Source of the DNA: Myxococcus eversor
GTDB lineage: Bacteria > Myxococcota > Myxococcia > Myxococcales > Myxococcaceae
Direction of reading: 5' to 3'
DNA length: 64,000 nt
Assembly (NCBI RefSeq): GCF_010894455.1
Contig: NZ_JAAIXY010000030.1
Coordinates: 62,001 to 126,000, forward strand
Made by a program: the position numbers and the translations under genes. Position 1 is the first letter of the stretch, and each line of letters starts with the position of its first letter. Under the pieces are notes generated by a model. It did no database searches, was not told the DNA's origin, and saw only the letters and a list, made by a program, of their open reading frames with translations. Below are positions 53,125 to 64,000 of this stretch, piece by piece.

Positions 53125-55403
53125 CAGGTCCTCCGGTTTCCCCCGCCGAGCATCTTGCTGGCGGGAATCTTCACGGTCCACGTCGCCTTGAGCGTCTGCG
53201 CTTCACCCGGCTGGAGCACCACGCGCCACGCGCGCTCGCCCTCGACCGGGACTTCTCCTGGCAAAGGCGTGCGTTTCTGCCAGACCGGCGCGACCTCCGT
53301 CTCCTCCACCTTGATGTCCTTCTCGAACCCCGAGGGGACGGCGGGCACGCGCTCGCACACCTCGACGAGAATCCGGTTGGACATCCGGTTGGCCAGCTCC
53401 ACCGAGACGTGGTGGGTCAGCATCGTCGATCCACCGAAGATGCCGCCGGTGGCTTCGTCGAAGCGCGTGTTGCGCGCGATCTTGATGGACTCCTCCACGC
53501 CCAGGCCCAGTCGCTGGGTGGAGCCCGGGGGCATGGTGGGCAGGGGCGACGTCATCAGGAACTCATCGCCCAGCGTGACGTCCACCGGGCCCGCGAGCAG
53601 CGGATAGGGCGTCCGGTTCTCCACCCGCACCGTGCGGAACGCGCGCGTCTCCACCGAGGGCACGATGACGTACTCGGCGGACAGTCCCACCGGCACGGCC
53701 AGCACCGGCAGCGTGTGCCATGCGGCATCCGAGGGCACGTCCGCGCGCGTCTCCAGGTCGAAGCGCGCATCGAAGTGCATCGCGGACTCACGCGGAGGCA
53801 CCGTCCACGTGGGCGTCGGGACGCGCCAGAGGCTGTTGACCTCCTGCTCGCTCACGGCGACGAACGAGAGGACGTTGACGTGAATCTGCACGGCCGACAG
53901 CGCGAGAATCTCGCGCGTGACATGCGAGGGGCGAGGGCGCAGCCGGCCGCGTCCGTCCAGGTCATCCGCGGGCGTCAGCGCCAGTCGGTCATAGTCGAGC
54001 AGCGAATCCGAGGGCTCCATCCGGGGCGGCGCGCTCGGGCGGTCCTGCGGAGCGGCTCCCCCTCCACCCAGGCTCCCGTCCATGTCGGCGTACACGCCGC
54101 CGTAGCCTCCTTCCTCCTCTTGCGGCGCCATCGCTTCGGACTCGTCATCCATCGCCATCGCGGGAGGGGCCACCGAGCCGCGCGAGCGGCTCAGCGCCTC
54201 ATACTCCCCGGTCGAGGAAGCGCCCCCTCGAGGGGGCCCCGAGGGTCGGGGCGCGGCCGCTGGAGGAGGAGGCGGCGCGGAGGCCGCGGAAGCCGCGCTG
54301 CCCACGGAGCGCTTCTTCTGAGGCATGGGCTTGGCGAGCGCGCGTCCCCCCTTGGGGGCGGCCTCCTTGTTCCGCTCCTTCTCCATCGGCTCCGCCATCA
54401 GGTCCATGTCTGGCGACTCATGGAGGTAGGCGGAACCATGCGCCTGTGCAGGCGGGGACGGGGGGCTGAGGGGCTGGCGAAGGGTGTCGTAACCGGCGAA
54501 GAGCTCGTCGAGCCCCGGAGGCGGCTCGCGCCAGCCGGAGCGGGGCGGCGGGGGTTGCCGGCGGCCGATGCGCAGCGCCTTCAGCTCGGGGATCTCCGCC
54601 TTGCGGTCCAGCGCGGCGGTGGACACCGCGAGCTTCACGCCCGTCCAGTCCTCTCCCGTGCGCTGGATGATGGAGGCGCGCATCCGCAGCGTGCCTTCCT
54701 CCAGTGTCCGGGGCAGGCGCAGGTCATAGGTCGGCACCCAGCGCGCGCCCGGGACGGCGTACTCCAGCGTGATGAGGGCCGGAGTCTCGCGGGGCCACGG
54801 GTTGCCGGACAGCGTGAGCACGGCGGCGCGATAGACGCGGGCCCGCTCGCCTCGCACGGATGACGAGGCCTCGTGCAGGCGCTGTCGCCGCAGCCGGACG
54901 TCGGCCTCCGCGTCGCGGTGCTCCTGCTCCAGCTCCAGCCGCCGCGCGTGCAGGGCGCCCAGCTCCGTGTCCACGAAGGACGCCAGCGCCAGCAATGCGG
55001 ACAGCGGGGCCTCGTGAGGCACGTAGCTGTCCTTCTTCTGAGGAGGGAAGGTGGGCTTGAGCTTGCTGATGGACTGGAGCTCGCGTTGAACCCCCTCCAT
55101 CCGTGCAGCCACATCAGCGACGCGCGCGAGGGCTTCCTCGAGGGCCCGGTGCTCGCCAGGGACATCGACCTCGGGCGGGAGCTGGACGTCGAAGGTGGGC
55201 CGGATGGCGCGGACGACGAGCCCGGGGGGCCCCTGTCGTATGGCGGCCCGGAGCGTGCCGGGGCGCAGCGACAGTGGGAGACCGTTGAGCTGGATTTCGG
55301 TGGGAACGCGGTCCTCCACGAGCTGCAAGGTGGCGATGCGAGTACACAGCGCCCCTTCAGCGTGAACGGTGACCGCGTCCAGGATGGATGGCACGACGAG
55401 CAT
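53124..55403 (-). CDS. DUF4139 protein with long low-complexity insert
   Basis: 759 residues, second member of the pair. N-terminal DUF4140-like part (SILDAVTVHAEGALCTRIAT), coiled region (about 85-190), then a DUF4139 domain split by a Pro/Gly/Ser/Ala-rich insert (about 295-460) with short Glu-rich and Pro-rich runs. Start at ATG 55403 with GAGGGG upstream, preferred over a TTG ten codons earlier. The insert is absent from its neighbour and may be disordered. Confidence 0.78.
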   Translation of the reverse strand: MLVVPSILDAVTVHAEGALCTRIATLQLVEDRVPTEIQLNGLPLSLRPGTLRAAIRQGPPGLVVRAIRPTFDVQLPPEVDVPGEHRALEEALARVADVAARMEGVQRELQSISKLKPTFPPQKKDSYVPHEAPLSALLALASFVDTELGALHARRLELEQEHRDAEADVRLRRQRLHEASSSVRGERARVYRAAVLTLSGNPWPRETPALITLEYAVPGARWVPTYDLRLPRTLEEGTLRMRASIIQRTGEDWTGVKLAVSTAALDRKAEIPELKALRIGRRQPPPPRSGWREPPPGLDELFAGYDTLRQPLSPPSPPAQAHGSAYLHESPDMDLMAEPMEKERNKEAAPKGGRALAKPMPQKKRSVGSAASAASAPPPPPAAAPRPSGPPRGGASSTGEYEALSRSRGSVAPPAMAMDDESEAMAPQEEEGGYGGVYADMDGSLGGGGAAPQDRPSAPPRMEPSDSLLDYDRLALTPADDLDGRGRLRPRPSHVTREILALSAVQIHVNVLSFVAVSEQEVNSLWRVPTPTWTVPPRESAMHFDARFDLETRADVPSDAAWHTLPVLAVPVGLSAEYVIVPSVETRAFRTVRVENRTPYPLLAGPVDVTLGDEFLMTSPLPTMPPGSTQRLGLGVEESIKIARNTRFDEATGGIFGGSTMLTHHVSVELANRMSNRILVEVCERVPAVPSGFEKDIKVEETEVAPVWQKRTPLPGEVPVEGERAWRVVLQPGEAQTLKATWTVKIPASKMLGGGNRRT

Positions 55404-55497
55404 GCGCCCCCTCGGCTCGGGAAGAAGCGGCAAGGCTAGTCGAGATGGGCTCCAGAATCATGCCCCCGCGGTGTCGTTCTCACGGAAGGGGCTGGAG

Positions 55498-56028
55498 TCA
55501 CCGGGCGCGGACCTCCGGGACCCACCGCCACACGCGCCCTCCGGGCAGTCGCAGGGCCACCTGGATTCGCCGCGTCGTGTCGTCGCGTCGGACCACCAGC
55601 CAGACGCCCCGACGCGGCACACGCTCACCCTCCGGTATCAAACGCCAGCGCGCATCGAAGTCCAGCAGGACCCCGGAGACCTCGGAGGGAAGTCGTCCCT
55701 CGTCCTGAAGCGAGGCCGCGAAGCGCCGGCCCTCCGCGAGCGCATCCGGCTCCACGGCCATGGGATGGGTGCGTGCCCAGTGCTCGAAGCTGAGCGCGAA
55801 GTCCGCGCCCAGCGCCGACGCGAGCAGAGGCCACGCGCGCTCGACACCGCGCCTGCGCTTGTGAATCAGGGATTGAGCCGCCGCGAGCACACGGGCCGCG
55901 TCGAAGCCGGCGGGCACCGGTGCGCCCACGCCCAGGGCCTGGACCAGCTCCGCCTGGGCCAGGGCCAGTCGTTCGCGGGCGCTCATCGTCGGACCCTCCG
56001 CCTGGGCCAGTCGCTCGCGGGAGCTCAT
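55498..56028 (-). CDS. Partner protein of the DUF692 enzyme
   Basis: 176 residues, helical first half (LAAAQSLIHKRRRGVERAWPLL) and a strand-rich, Arg-rich C-terminus. It is the third gene of the MNIO operon and may correspond to the helical partner (DUF2063-like) usual in DUF692 systems, which presents the peptide to the enzyme. ATG 56028 overlaps the DUF692 stop (ATGA). A tandem near-repeat of about 42 bases at the 5' end (MSSRERLAQ/MSARERLAL) creates a second start at ATG 55986 with GGAGGG upstream. Confidence 0.65.
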   Translation of the reverse strand: MSSRERLAQAEGPTMSARERLALAQAELVQALGVGAPVPAGFDAARVLAAAQSLIHKRRRGVERAWPLLASALGADFALSFEHWARTHPMAVEPDALAEGRRFAASLQDEGRLPSEVSGVLLDFDARWRLIPEGERVPRRGVWLVVRRDDTTRRIQVALRLPGGRVWRWVPEVRAR

Positions 56029-56870
56029 GGTCGGGCCCCCGCGCGCCATCCCGAGGCGCCTCGGTCCAGGGCGGTCGACACCGCGGACAGCTCCGAGGCC
56101 AGTTCCGCCTCGGCGGGGAAGCGGTCATCGCGCTCGAGCATCACCGGCACCGGCCCGAGTCGCTCCGCCAGTCGCTCCAGCAACTCCAGTGGACCCGCGT
56201 GCAGCGGATGCGCATGGGTGTCGTGGTACAGGCCGCCGCGCTGCACGCCGCCCGCCACGTGGACATAGGCCAGTCGTTCGCGAGGCACGCAGGCCAGCAC
56301 CGCGTCCGCATCCGTGCCGTGGTTGAGCACGTGCGCGTGGAGGTTGGCCACGTCCAGCAGCAGCGAGGCGCCGGTGCGCGCGAGCACGCCCGCGAGCAGC
56401 TCCGCTTCAGAGAACGCGGCGTCGGGCCACTCGAACAGCGAGGCCACGTTCTCCAGCGCCAGCGGCACCGGCAGCGCCGCCTGGGCGCGCAGCACGTTCT
56501 CCGCGAGCACGTCCAGCGCGTCCTCGGAGCGGGGCAGGGGAAGCAAGTGGCCGGACTCGAGCCCTCCCGCGCGGACGAACGCGAGGTGTTCGCTGATGCA
56601 GATTGCGCCCACGCGCTCCGCCTGTCGCGCCAGCCAGTCGAGGCGCCGGGGGTCGGGCGGTTCCGCTGAACCCAGTCCCAGCGAGACGGCATGCAGCACC
56701 ACGGGGACGCCGCGCTCGCGCAGTCGCGACAGGGGCTCCGGCACGTCGCCCGAGGGAGGCAGGTGCTCGGCGAGGACCTCCACGAAGCCGGGTGACGGCA
56801 GCCGGTCGATGAACAGCGCCAGCTCCCTGCGCCAGCCGATGCCGACTCCGTGCAGCGCGAGGCTCGTCAA
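56025..56870 (-). CDS. DUF692/MNIO-family iron enzyme
   Basis: 281-residue TIM-barrel oxidase of the multinuclear non-heme iron (MNIO, DUF692) family. Iron-ligand and active-site segments: HAVSLGLGS, ISEHLAF, LENVASLF, LLDVANLHAHVLNHG, VHVAGG and DTHAHPLHAG. MNIOs install modifications on Cys or Asp residues of peptides (for example MbnB in methanobactin). I chose TTG 56870: it overlaps the TGA of the upstream gene and has GGAGG six bases before it. The substrate here may be the Cys/Gly tail of the neighbouring TIGR04222-like protein. Confidence 0.87.
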   Translation of the reverse strand: MTSLALHGVGIGWRRELALFIDRLPSPGFVEVLAEHLPPSGDVPEPLSRLRERGVPVVLHAVSLGLGSAEPPDPRRLDWLARQAERVGAICISEHLAFVRAGGLESGHLLPLPRSEDALDVLAENVLRAQAALPVPLALENVASLFEWPDAAFSEAELLAGVLARTGASLLLDVANLHAHVLNHGTDADAVLACVPRERLAYVHVAGGVQRGGLYHDTHAHPLHAGPLELLERLAERLGPVPVMLERDDRFPAEAELASELSAVSTALDRGASGWRAGARP

Positions 56871-57760
56871 TCGCCACCTCCACCGCAGCCGCCGCAACCC
56901 CCTCCGCCACCACCACCGCCGCAACCGCTGCCTCCATCTCCTCCACTGCAACCGCTGCTGGAAGAGTCGCCGCCACCGAAGGAGCTCGAAGGCGCCACCT
57001 GTCGGCGCATCAGCTCGAAGTCCGTCAGGGCCACCGAGCCCAACCCGAAGAGGGCCACCGCGATGCCGACGTCGTGGCTGTTCAGCACTTCAGGAGATGA
57101 TGCACTGCCCGCGGCGACTCGCAGGGGCTGCTCCTGCCTCCGCAGCTTCGCGAGCACCGAGGCGCCCCGGCGGCTGCTCCAGACCTGCTTGCCGAGGAAG
57201 TAGATGCCCAGCCCGGTGACGCAGCAGAACAGCACCAGGAAGCCCACGGGCTTCTCGCGCTCCAAACCCACGGCGATCTTCGCCAGTCCCAGCAGGAGCA
57301 CCATGATGCAGGGGAGCGTCGGGACCCAGCGGGCGCGTGTGGCCGAGGTGTCGTCGACCAGCCAGCCCCGCTGGATGAGCGCGGGCTTGAGCTTCTGGAT
57401 GGCCGGCTCGGCGCGCTCGAGCAGCTCGGATGGCGTCACGGCCCCATCCGCGACGGCGCGGTAGACGACCCGCTCGATGGAGGGGGCATCCGCCTGGCGG
57501 TGGCCGGTGGCCTCGAGCTTCGTCCCGTTCATCTGGATCGAGCCCGCGTGGAGCAGCCTGGCCAGGGCCGCGTGAACAACGGCGCTCGGTCCGGCCAGCA
57601 TGGCGACTTCGTAGGGGTCCAGGTGTCGGGGCAGCGCGCCGGGGCCGCCTCCAGGCTGGCGCAGATACAGGCGCAGCGCGTGCCCCATCAGGAACGCGAG
57701 GACGGCGAGGGTGACGAACAGCTCAAGGAACTGCGGGCCCGACATATCCAGGGGATTCAT
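56867..57760 (-). CDS. TIGR04222-like membrane protein with Cys/Gly tail
   Basis: 297 residues. One N-terminal helix (ELFVTLAVLAFLMGHAL, about 10-27), a winged-helix-like soluble part (about 45-140), two more helices (about 148-165 and 172-190) and a C-terminal tail of Ser and Gly with four spaced Cys (about residues 270-297). The tail is the likely MNIO substrate, since MNIOs act on Cys-rich peptides, and the two genes overlap (TTGA). Start at ATG 57760 (GGAGG, spacing 8); an ATG five codons upstream is less likely. Confidence 0.78.
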   Translation of the reverse strand: MNPLDMSGPQFLELFVTLAVLAFLMGHALRLYLRQPGGGPGALPRHLDPYEVAMLAGPSAVVHAALARLLHAGSIQMNGTKLEATGHRQADAPSIERVVYRAVADGAVTPSELLERAEPAIQKLKPALIQRGWLVDDTSATRARWVPTLPCIMVLLLGLAKIAVGLEREKPVGFLVLFCCVTGLGIYFLGKQVWSSRRGASVLAKLRRQEQPLRVAAGSASSPEVLNSHDVGIAVALFGLGSVALTDFELMRRQVAPSSSFGGGDSSSSGCSGGDGGSGCGGGGGGGGCGGCGGGGD

Positions 57761-57868
57761 CGCGGCGGCCTCCATGCTGGTTCACCCCCCTATGAAACGC
57801 ACGGAGATGCCGGCAACAGTCACGTCCCGTGACGTCTTCGTGACGTCCCGGTGTCACCCACGAGTCTG

Positions 57869-58411
57869 TCAGCTTGCGTCCGTGCGCGCGACAGGGGTCG
57901 GGGGCTCGGGTGGAGCCGTGGAGTTGCCCAGGCAGTCGAAGCCGGCGACGGGAGGGAAGGTGCTGCTGGGGCGGTACTCCCAATGCCACGGCTCGGAGGG
58001 CACCGTGCGGCGGAAGCCGAAGCGACACGCATTGGCTTCGAGCCAGAGGTAGCGCTTCGAGGTGCGCCGGCCGATGACGAGATCCACCGCGAGCCCGCGC
58101 TGGTGGCTGGAGCGCCCGGGCCGCGCCGCCTTGTTGCCACGGCCCCGGCGGTACTGCTCGTAGAGCCAGCGTTGTTCTCGCAGGGAGCGGTAGCCGCTGG
58201 TGACTCTCAGCGCCACGTCATCCTTCATCGCGTCGGTGGCCATTCGATGGAGCGCGGTCGCGGCGTCGCGATGAAGACGGTGTCCGCCTTCGACCCGCAC
58301 GAGCTTCGCCGCCTTCGCCTTCTGGCGCCGGGGACGGGACTCACCGGCGAGAGCGACGGTCGTGAAGAGACACGCGAGGAGAAGACTCCAGCGGAGAAGC
58401 GCGAGCGACAT
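57869..58411 (-). CDS. M15 (VanY-type) peptidase, exported
   Basis: 180 residues. Signal peptide (SLLLACLFTTVALA) and an M15B zinc peptidase domain: SGYRSLREQRWLYEQY, SSHQRGLAVDL (His and Asp ligands) and EPWHWEY (third ligand and Glu). D-Ala-D-Ala carboxypeptidase or a related wall hydrolase. Start at ATG 58411. Monocistronic. Confidence 0.85.
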   Translation of the reverse strand: MSLALLRWSLLLACLFTTVALAGESRPRRQKAKAAKLVRVEGGHRLHRDAATALHRMATDAMKDDVALRVTSGYRSLREQRWLYEQYRRGRGNKAARPGRSSHQRGLAVDLVIGRRTSKRYLWLEANACRFGFRRTVPSEPWHWEYRPSSTFPPVAGFDCLGNSTAPPEPPTPVARTDAS

Positions 58412-58507
58412 GGCGGAATCCGGACCGGGGGACGGACCCGACTCTCGCGCGTCTATTCCCGCATTCAAGCAGGCGGGAAACCAGGCCCTCGGCCAGGCTT
58501 CCGCTGC

Positions 58508-58918
58508 TCAGAACAGGGTGAGCTGGGCGGCGGCCGGCTTGTCCGCGGGACGCGGGAGCGTCTGGAAACCATGCTCGCGGGCCCACTCCTCGCTCGGCCC
58601 GCTCCAGTGGTGCGCGTCCATCTTCGCGTGGCCCTTCTCGTCGAAGGTGACGCCCTCGGCCTCCAGCCGCTCTCGTTGGCCGTGGCCCGTCAGGCTGATG
58701 CCACCGGTGCGGTTGATGATGCGCTGCCAGGGAATGGTGGCGGAGCGAGCACCCATCGCGCCGAGCGCATGGCCGACGGTCCGGGCGTCGCAGCCCTCCA
58801 CGCCGAGGAGGGTCGCGATATCGCCGTAGGTGGCCACCTTGCCCCACGGCACCTGCTCGACGAGCATGTAGATGCGCTCGTAGAAGTCGCGCTCGTCGCG
58901 CGGCGGGTTCTGCGTCAT
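58508..58918 (-). CDS. Alkyltransferase-like (ATL) protein
   Basis: 136 residues of the MGMT C-terminal fold. The HTH and Arg finger (RTVGHALGAM) are present, but the active-site PCHR of true methyltransferases is PWQR (IPWQRIINRTGGIS), so the alkyl-accepting Cys is missing. ATL proteins bind O6-alkylguanine and hand it to nucleotide excision repair. Start at ATG 58918. Confidence 0.88.
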   Translation of the reverse strand: MTQNPPRDERDFYERIYMLVEQVPWGKVATYGDIATLLGVEGCDARTVGHALGAMGARSATIPWQRIINRTGGISLTGHGQRERLEAEGVTFDEKGHAKMDAHHWSGPSEEWAREHGFQTLPRPADKPAAAQLTLF

Positions 58919-58972
58919 GACGTTCAGGCTCCTGGCTTCAAGCTACCCATCCACGTCGGGGTGGCGCGAGTG

Positions 58973-59503
58973 TCAACCGCTGCGCGAGCCCAGGCCCGTG
59001 GCCTCGCCCGCTCGCAAGCGCTCATGCAGCGTGCGGGACTCCAGGTACCAGAACTGCACGTTGCCGAAGCTGAGGATGTCGCCGTCGCGCAGCGTGGCCT
59101 CGCGAGTCCCCAGCGTGCCGGCGTTGAGGAAGGTTCCGTTGGTGGAGCCCAGGTCATGCACGGTGCAGCGGTGCTCGGCGTCGCTCCAGCGCAGCTCGGC
59201 GTGCATCTTGGAAACGGACGCGTCGTCAATGACGAAGTCGCAGTCCATGCGCCGGCCGATGGTCAGGTGGTCCGTCGCGTGGAGGGGTGGGAGCGTGACG
59301 ACTCGCAGGTGTTCGAATTCGAACAGGAGCGTCATCATCCCGAGGCTGATGTCCTCGGGGTCCGCCATGCGGGTGGGCGCGAGCACCGCCGTCGTGGCCT
59401 CCGAGGGAGGGCGCTGGATGAGGGCGAAGGGCCCGAGCTGCCGCTCGAAGTCCTTGGCGGGCAATGACGCGGCGAGCGAGCGGAGTTCCTGGACGGACAG
59501 CAC
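58973..59503 (-). CDS. FHA-domain protein
   Basis: 176 residues from GTG 59503. FHA core: IGRRMDCDFVIDDASVSKMHAEL and DLGSTNGTFLN, the phospho-Thr-binding set. The N-terminus (1-65) is helical and unrecognised. No kinase adjacent; likely a phospho-reader in Ser/Thr kinase signalling, which is common in myxobacteria. Confidence 0.85.
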   Translation of the reverse strand: MLSVQELRSLAASLPAKDFERQLGPFALIQRPPSEATTAVLAPTRMADPEDISLGMMTLLFEFEHLRVVTLPPLHATDHLTIGRRMDCDFVIDDASVSKMHAELRWSDAEHRCTVHDLGSTNGTFLNAGTLGTREATLRDGDILSFGNVQFWYLESRTLHERLRAGEATGLGSRSG

Positions 59504-59688
59504 GCGGGGCAGCCTAGCGGGTCAATCCGCGTGCGGACAGCGGCTCGGGAGGTGCGATGTACGGGTTTCGTTGACCTGCATGTCGCGGGTTCCCTACATT
59601 GAGCCGCTCATGGTGGGGGCCGGGCTCCGGGAGGAGCGCCGGCCCTCAATCTTTAGTGAACCAGGGAGTGGTGGAAGGAGCTGTGTCG

Positions 59689-60207
59689 ATGGCGAGCGGG
59701 AGCGACAACATCCCGATGACCCCCTCAGGACTGCGCAAGCTCAAGGCGGAGCTCAAGCACCTGCAGTCCGTGGAGCGGGGGAAAATTTCACGGGAGATCG
59801 AGGTCGCCCGGGCCCATGGGGACCTGCGCGAGAACGCCGAGTACCACGCGGCGAAGGAGAAGCAGTCGCACATCGAGGGCCGCATCCTGAACCTCGGCGA
59901 CTGGATTGCTCGAGCCGAGGTCATCGACACCAGCAAACTGGGCGGCGACAAGGTCGTCTTCGGGGCGACCGTGGACCTGCTGGACACGGAGACGGACAAG
60001 CCCGTCACCTACCGCCTCGTCGGTGAGCTGGAGGCCGACCTCAAGAAGCGGTGGCTCGCCGTCACGTCACCCGTGGCCAGTGCGCTCATCGGCAAGCGCA
60101 AGGGAGACATCGCCACGGTGCGGAGTCCGGGTGGGACGCGCGAGCTGGAGGTCCAGGAGATTCGCTTCGAAGACCCCGAGGACGACGCCCCGCCCAGCGA
60201 GGGCTGA
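59689..60207 (+). CDS. greA: Transcription elongation factor GreA
   Basis: 172 residues. N-terminal coiled coil with the acidic tip (ARAHGDLRENAEYHAAKEKQ), then the C-terminal domain ending in VRSPGGTRELEVQEIRF. It rescues backtracked RNA polymerase. ATG 59689 follows GGAAGGAG. Confidence 0.94.
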   Translation: MASGSDNIPMTPSGLRKLKAELKHLQSVERGKISREIEVARAHGDLRENAEYHAAKEKQSHIEGRILNLGDWIARAEVIDTSKLGGDKVVFGATVDLLDTETDKPVTYRLVGELEADLKKRWLAVTSPVASALIGKRKGDIATVRSPGGTRELEVQEIRFEDPEDDAPPSEG

Positions 60208-60308
60208 ACGTCAGCGGTTCCATTCTCGAGAGAGAGCCGACGGGGGAGCGGGCCTGAGCTCGCTTCCCCGGTTGCGTTTTCTGGGAGACGTCACCCCCGT
60301 TCCGTAGG

Positions 60309-63383
<3,075 letters not shown>

Positions 63384-63536
63384 GGCGTTCGGCGCCCGTC
63401 ACCCTGGTAGCAGGGCAGCCACGTCGAGGATGCCAGGACCTGGCTGAAGTGTCGGGTCTCCCCAAGATGAACGCCGGCTCGGCCATGCGCGCAGCGTAAG
63501 CCTTTCTTGGGACGCTCGGGCGGTTAGGCTTGGAGC

Positions 63537-64000
63537 ATGGGAGACCGAAGTCGAGCCCAGTACCTGTCGAGTCAAGGCATCCGCGACCGGCGAGTGCTGG
63601 AGGGAATCGCGCGCCTGTCGCGCGAGGACTTCGTGTCGGAGGACACGCGCGAGAAGGCCGAGGCCGATACCCCGCTGGCCATCGGCCATGGACAGACCAT
63701 CAGCCAGCCTTTCGTCGTGGCGCTGATGACAGAGGCGCTGGGCATCAAGGGCCATGAGCGCGTGCTGGAGATTGGCACCGGCTCCGGTTACCAGACGGCG
63801 CTCCTGTCGCTGCTCTGCCGCGAGGTGTGCACGGTGGAGATCGTCCCCGAACTCGCCCGCTCGGCTCGCTCGCGGCTGCGGCGTCTGGGCTTCGACAACA
63901 TCTACTTCCGCCGGGGCGATGGCACCGAGGGGTGGCCGGAGCAGGCGCCCTTCGACGCCATCCTCGTCACCGCCGCGCCGGACGAGGTCCCCAGCACGTT
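63537..64000 (+). CDS. pcm: Protein-L-isoaspartate O-methyltransferase, 5' part
   Basis: The first 154 codons are seen; the gene continues beyond the window. ATG 63537 follows GGAGC. Family signatures: HGQTISQPFVVALMTEAL and SAM motif I VLEIGTGSGYQTALL. It repairs isoaspartyl residues in damaged proteins. Confidence 0.93.
   Translation, partial: MGDRSRAQYLSSQGIRDRRVLEGIARLSREDFVSEDTREKAEADTPLAIGHGQTISQPFVVALMTEALGIKGHERVLEIGTGSGYQTALLSLLCREVCTVEIVPELARSARSRLRRLGFDNIYFRRGDGTEGWPEQAPFDAILVTAAPDEVPST

Overview
The window is high-GC, densely packed chromosomal DNA (about 50 protein genes, no rRNA, tRNA or CRISPR seen). Gene content points to a myxobacterium of the Myxococcaceae: an eight-gene cluster homologous to the Myxococcus xanthus Nfs (spore-coat) and Glt (gliding) envelope machinery, lipoprotein toxin/immunity cassettes, a PocR-type sigma54 activator, and many TPR, FHA and TonB-like proteins. 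The species cannot be named from the sequence alone.

Layout. 1-2.1 kb (minus): a TgpA-like transglutaminase (partial), DUF58 and MoxR operon. 2.2-7.0 kb: a STAS protein, a lytic transglycosylase, a small membrane protein coupled to a zinc-ribbon protein, a HupE/UreJ-like transporter and two helical proteins of unknown function. 7.0-7.9 kb: a stand-alone rplC with its own promoter and terminator. 8.2-20.6 kb (plus): the nfs/glt-like cluster, gene order A-B-C-D-E-F-G-H, encoding three outer-membrane barrels, three TPR proteins (one a lipoprotein), a small periplasmic protein and a trans-envelope FHA/TonB-like protein. Strong hairpins lie between C and D and between G and H. 20.8-34.3 kb is mostly housekeeping: typA, a hydrolase coupled to a sigma54 activator, a CDF metal exporter, rsmD, coaD, an aminotransferase, a Pro/Ala-rich exported protein and carB. 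34.4-36.7 kb: an SDR oxidoreductase with a palindromic operator, and a fatty acid desaturase.

36.8-39.7 kb (minus) is the first accessory island. A membrane-anchored ECF-type sigma factor is followed by a prokaryotic viperin and an overlapping nucleoside monophosphate kinase. Viperin plus kinase is a known antiviral arrangement; the membrane sigma factor in front of it looks unusual. 39.9-43.3 kb: a TonB-like protein, peptide deformylase and a GST-like protein. 43.3-46.9 kb (minus) is the second island: two tandem cassettes, each a lipoprotein with a C-terminal PD-(D/E)XK nuclease-like motif overlapping a DUF3396-type immunity gene. The copies show mosaic identity, which suggests recombination, and recall SitA/SitI kin-discrimination toxins.

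47-64 kb: an MBL hydrolase, an HD-domain nucleotidase, an MltF-like lipoprotein with two solute-binding domains, two tandem DUF4139 proteins, and a three-gene operon (TIGR04222-like membrane protein with a Cys/Gly tail, DUF692/MNIO enzyme and partner) that looks like a peptide-modification system acting on a membrane protein. It ends with an M15 peptidase, an alkyltransferase-like protein, an FHA protein, greA, recG with a long extension, and the start of a protein-L-isoaspartate methyltransferase.
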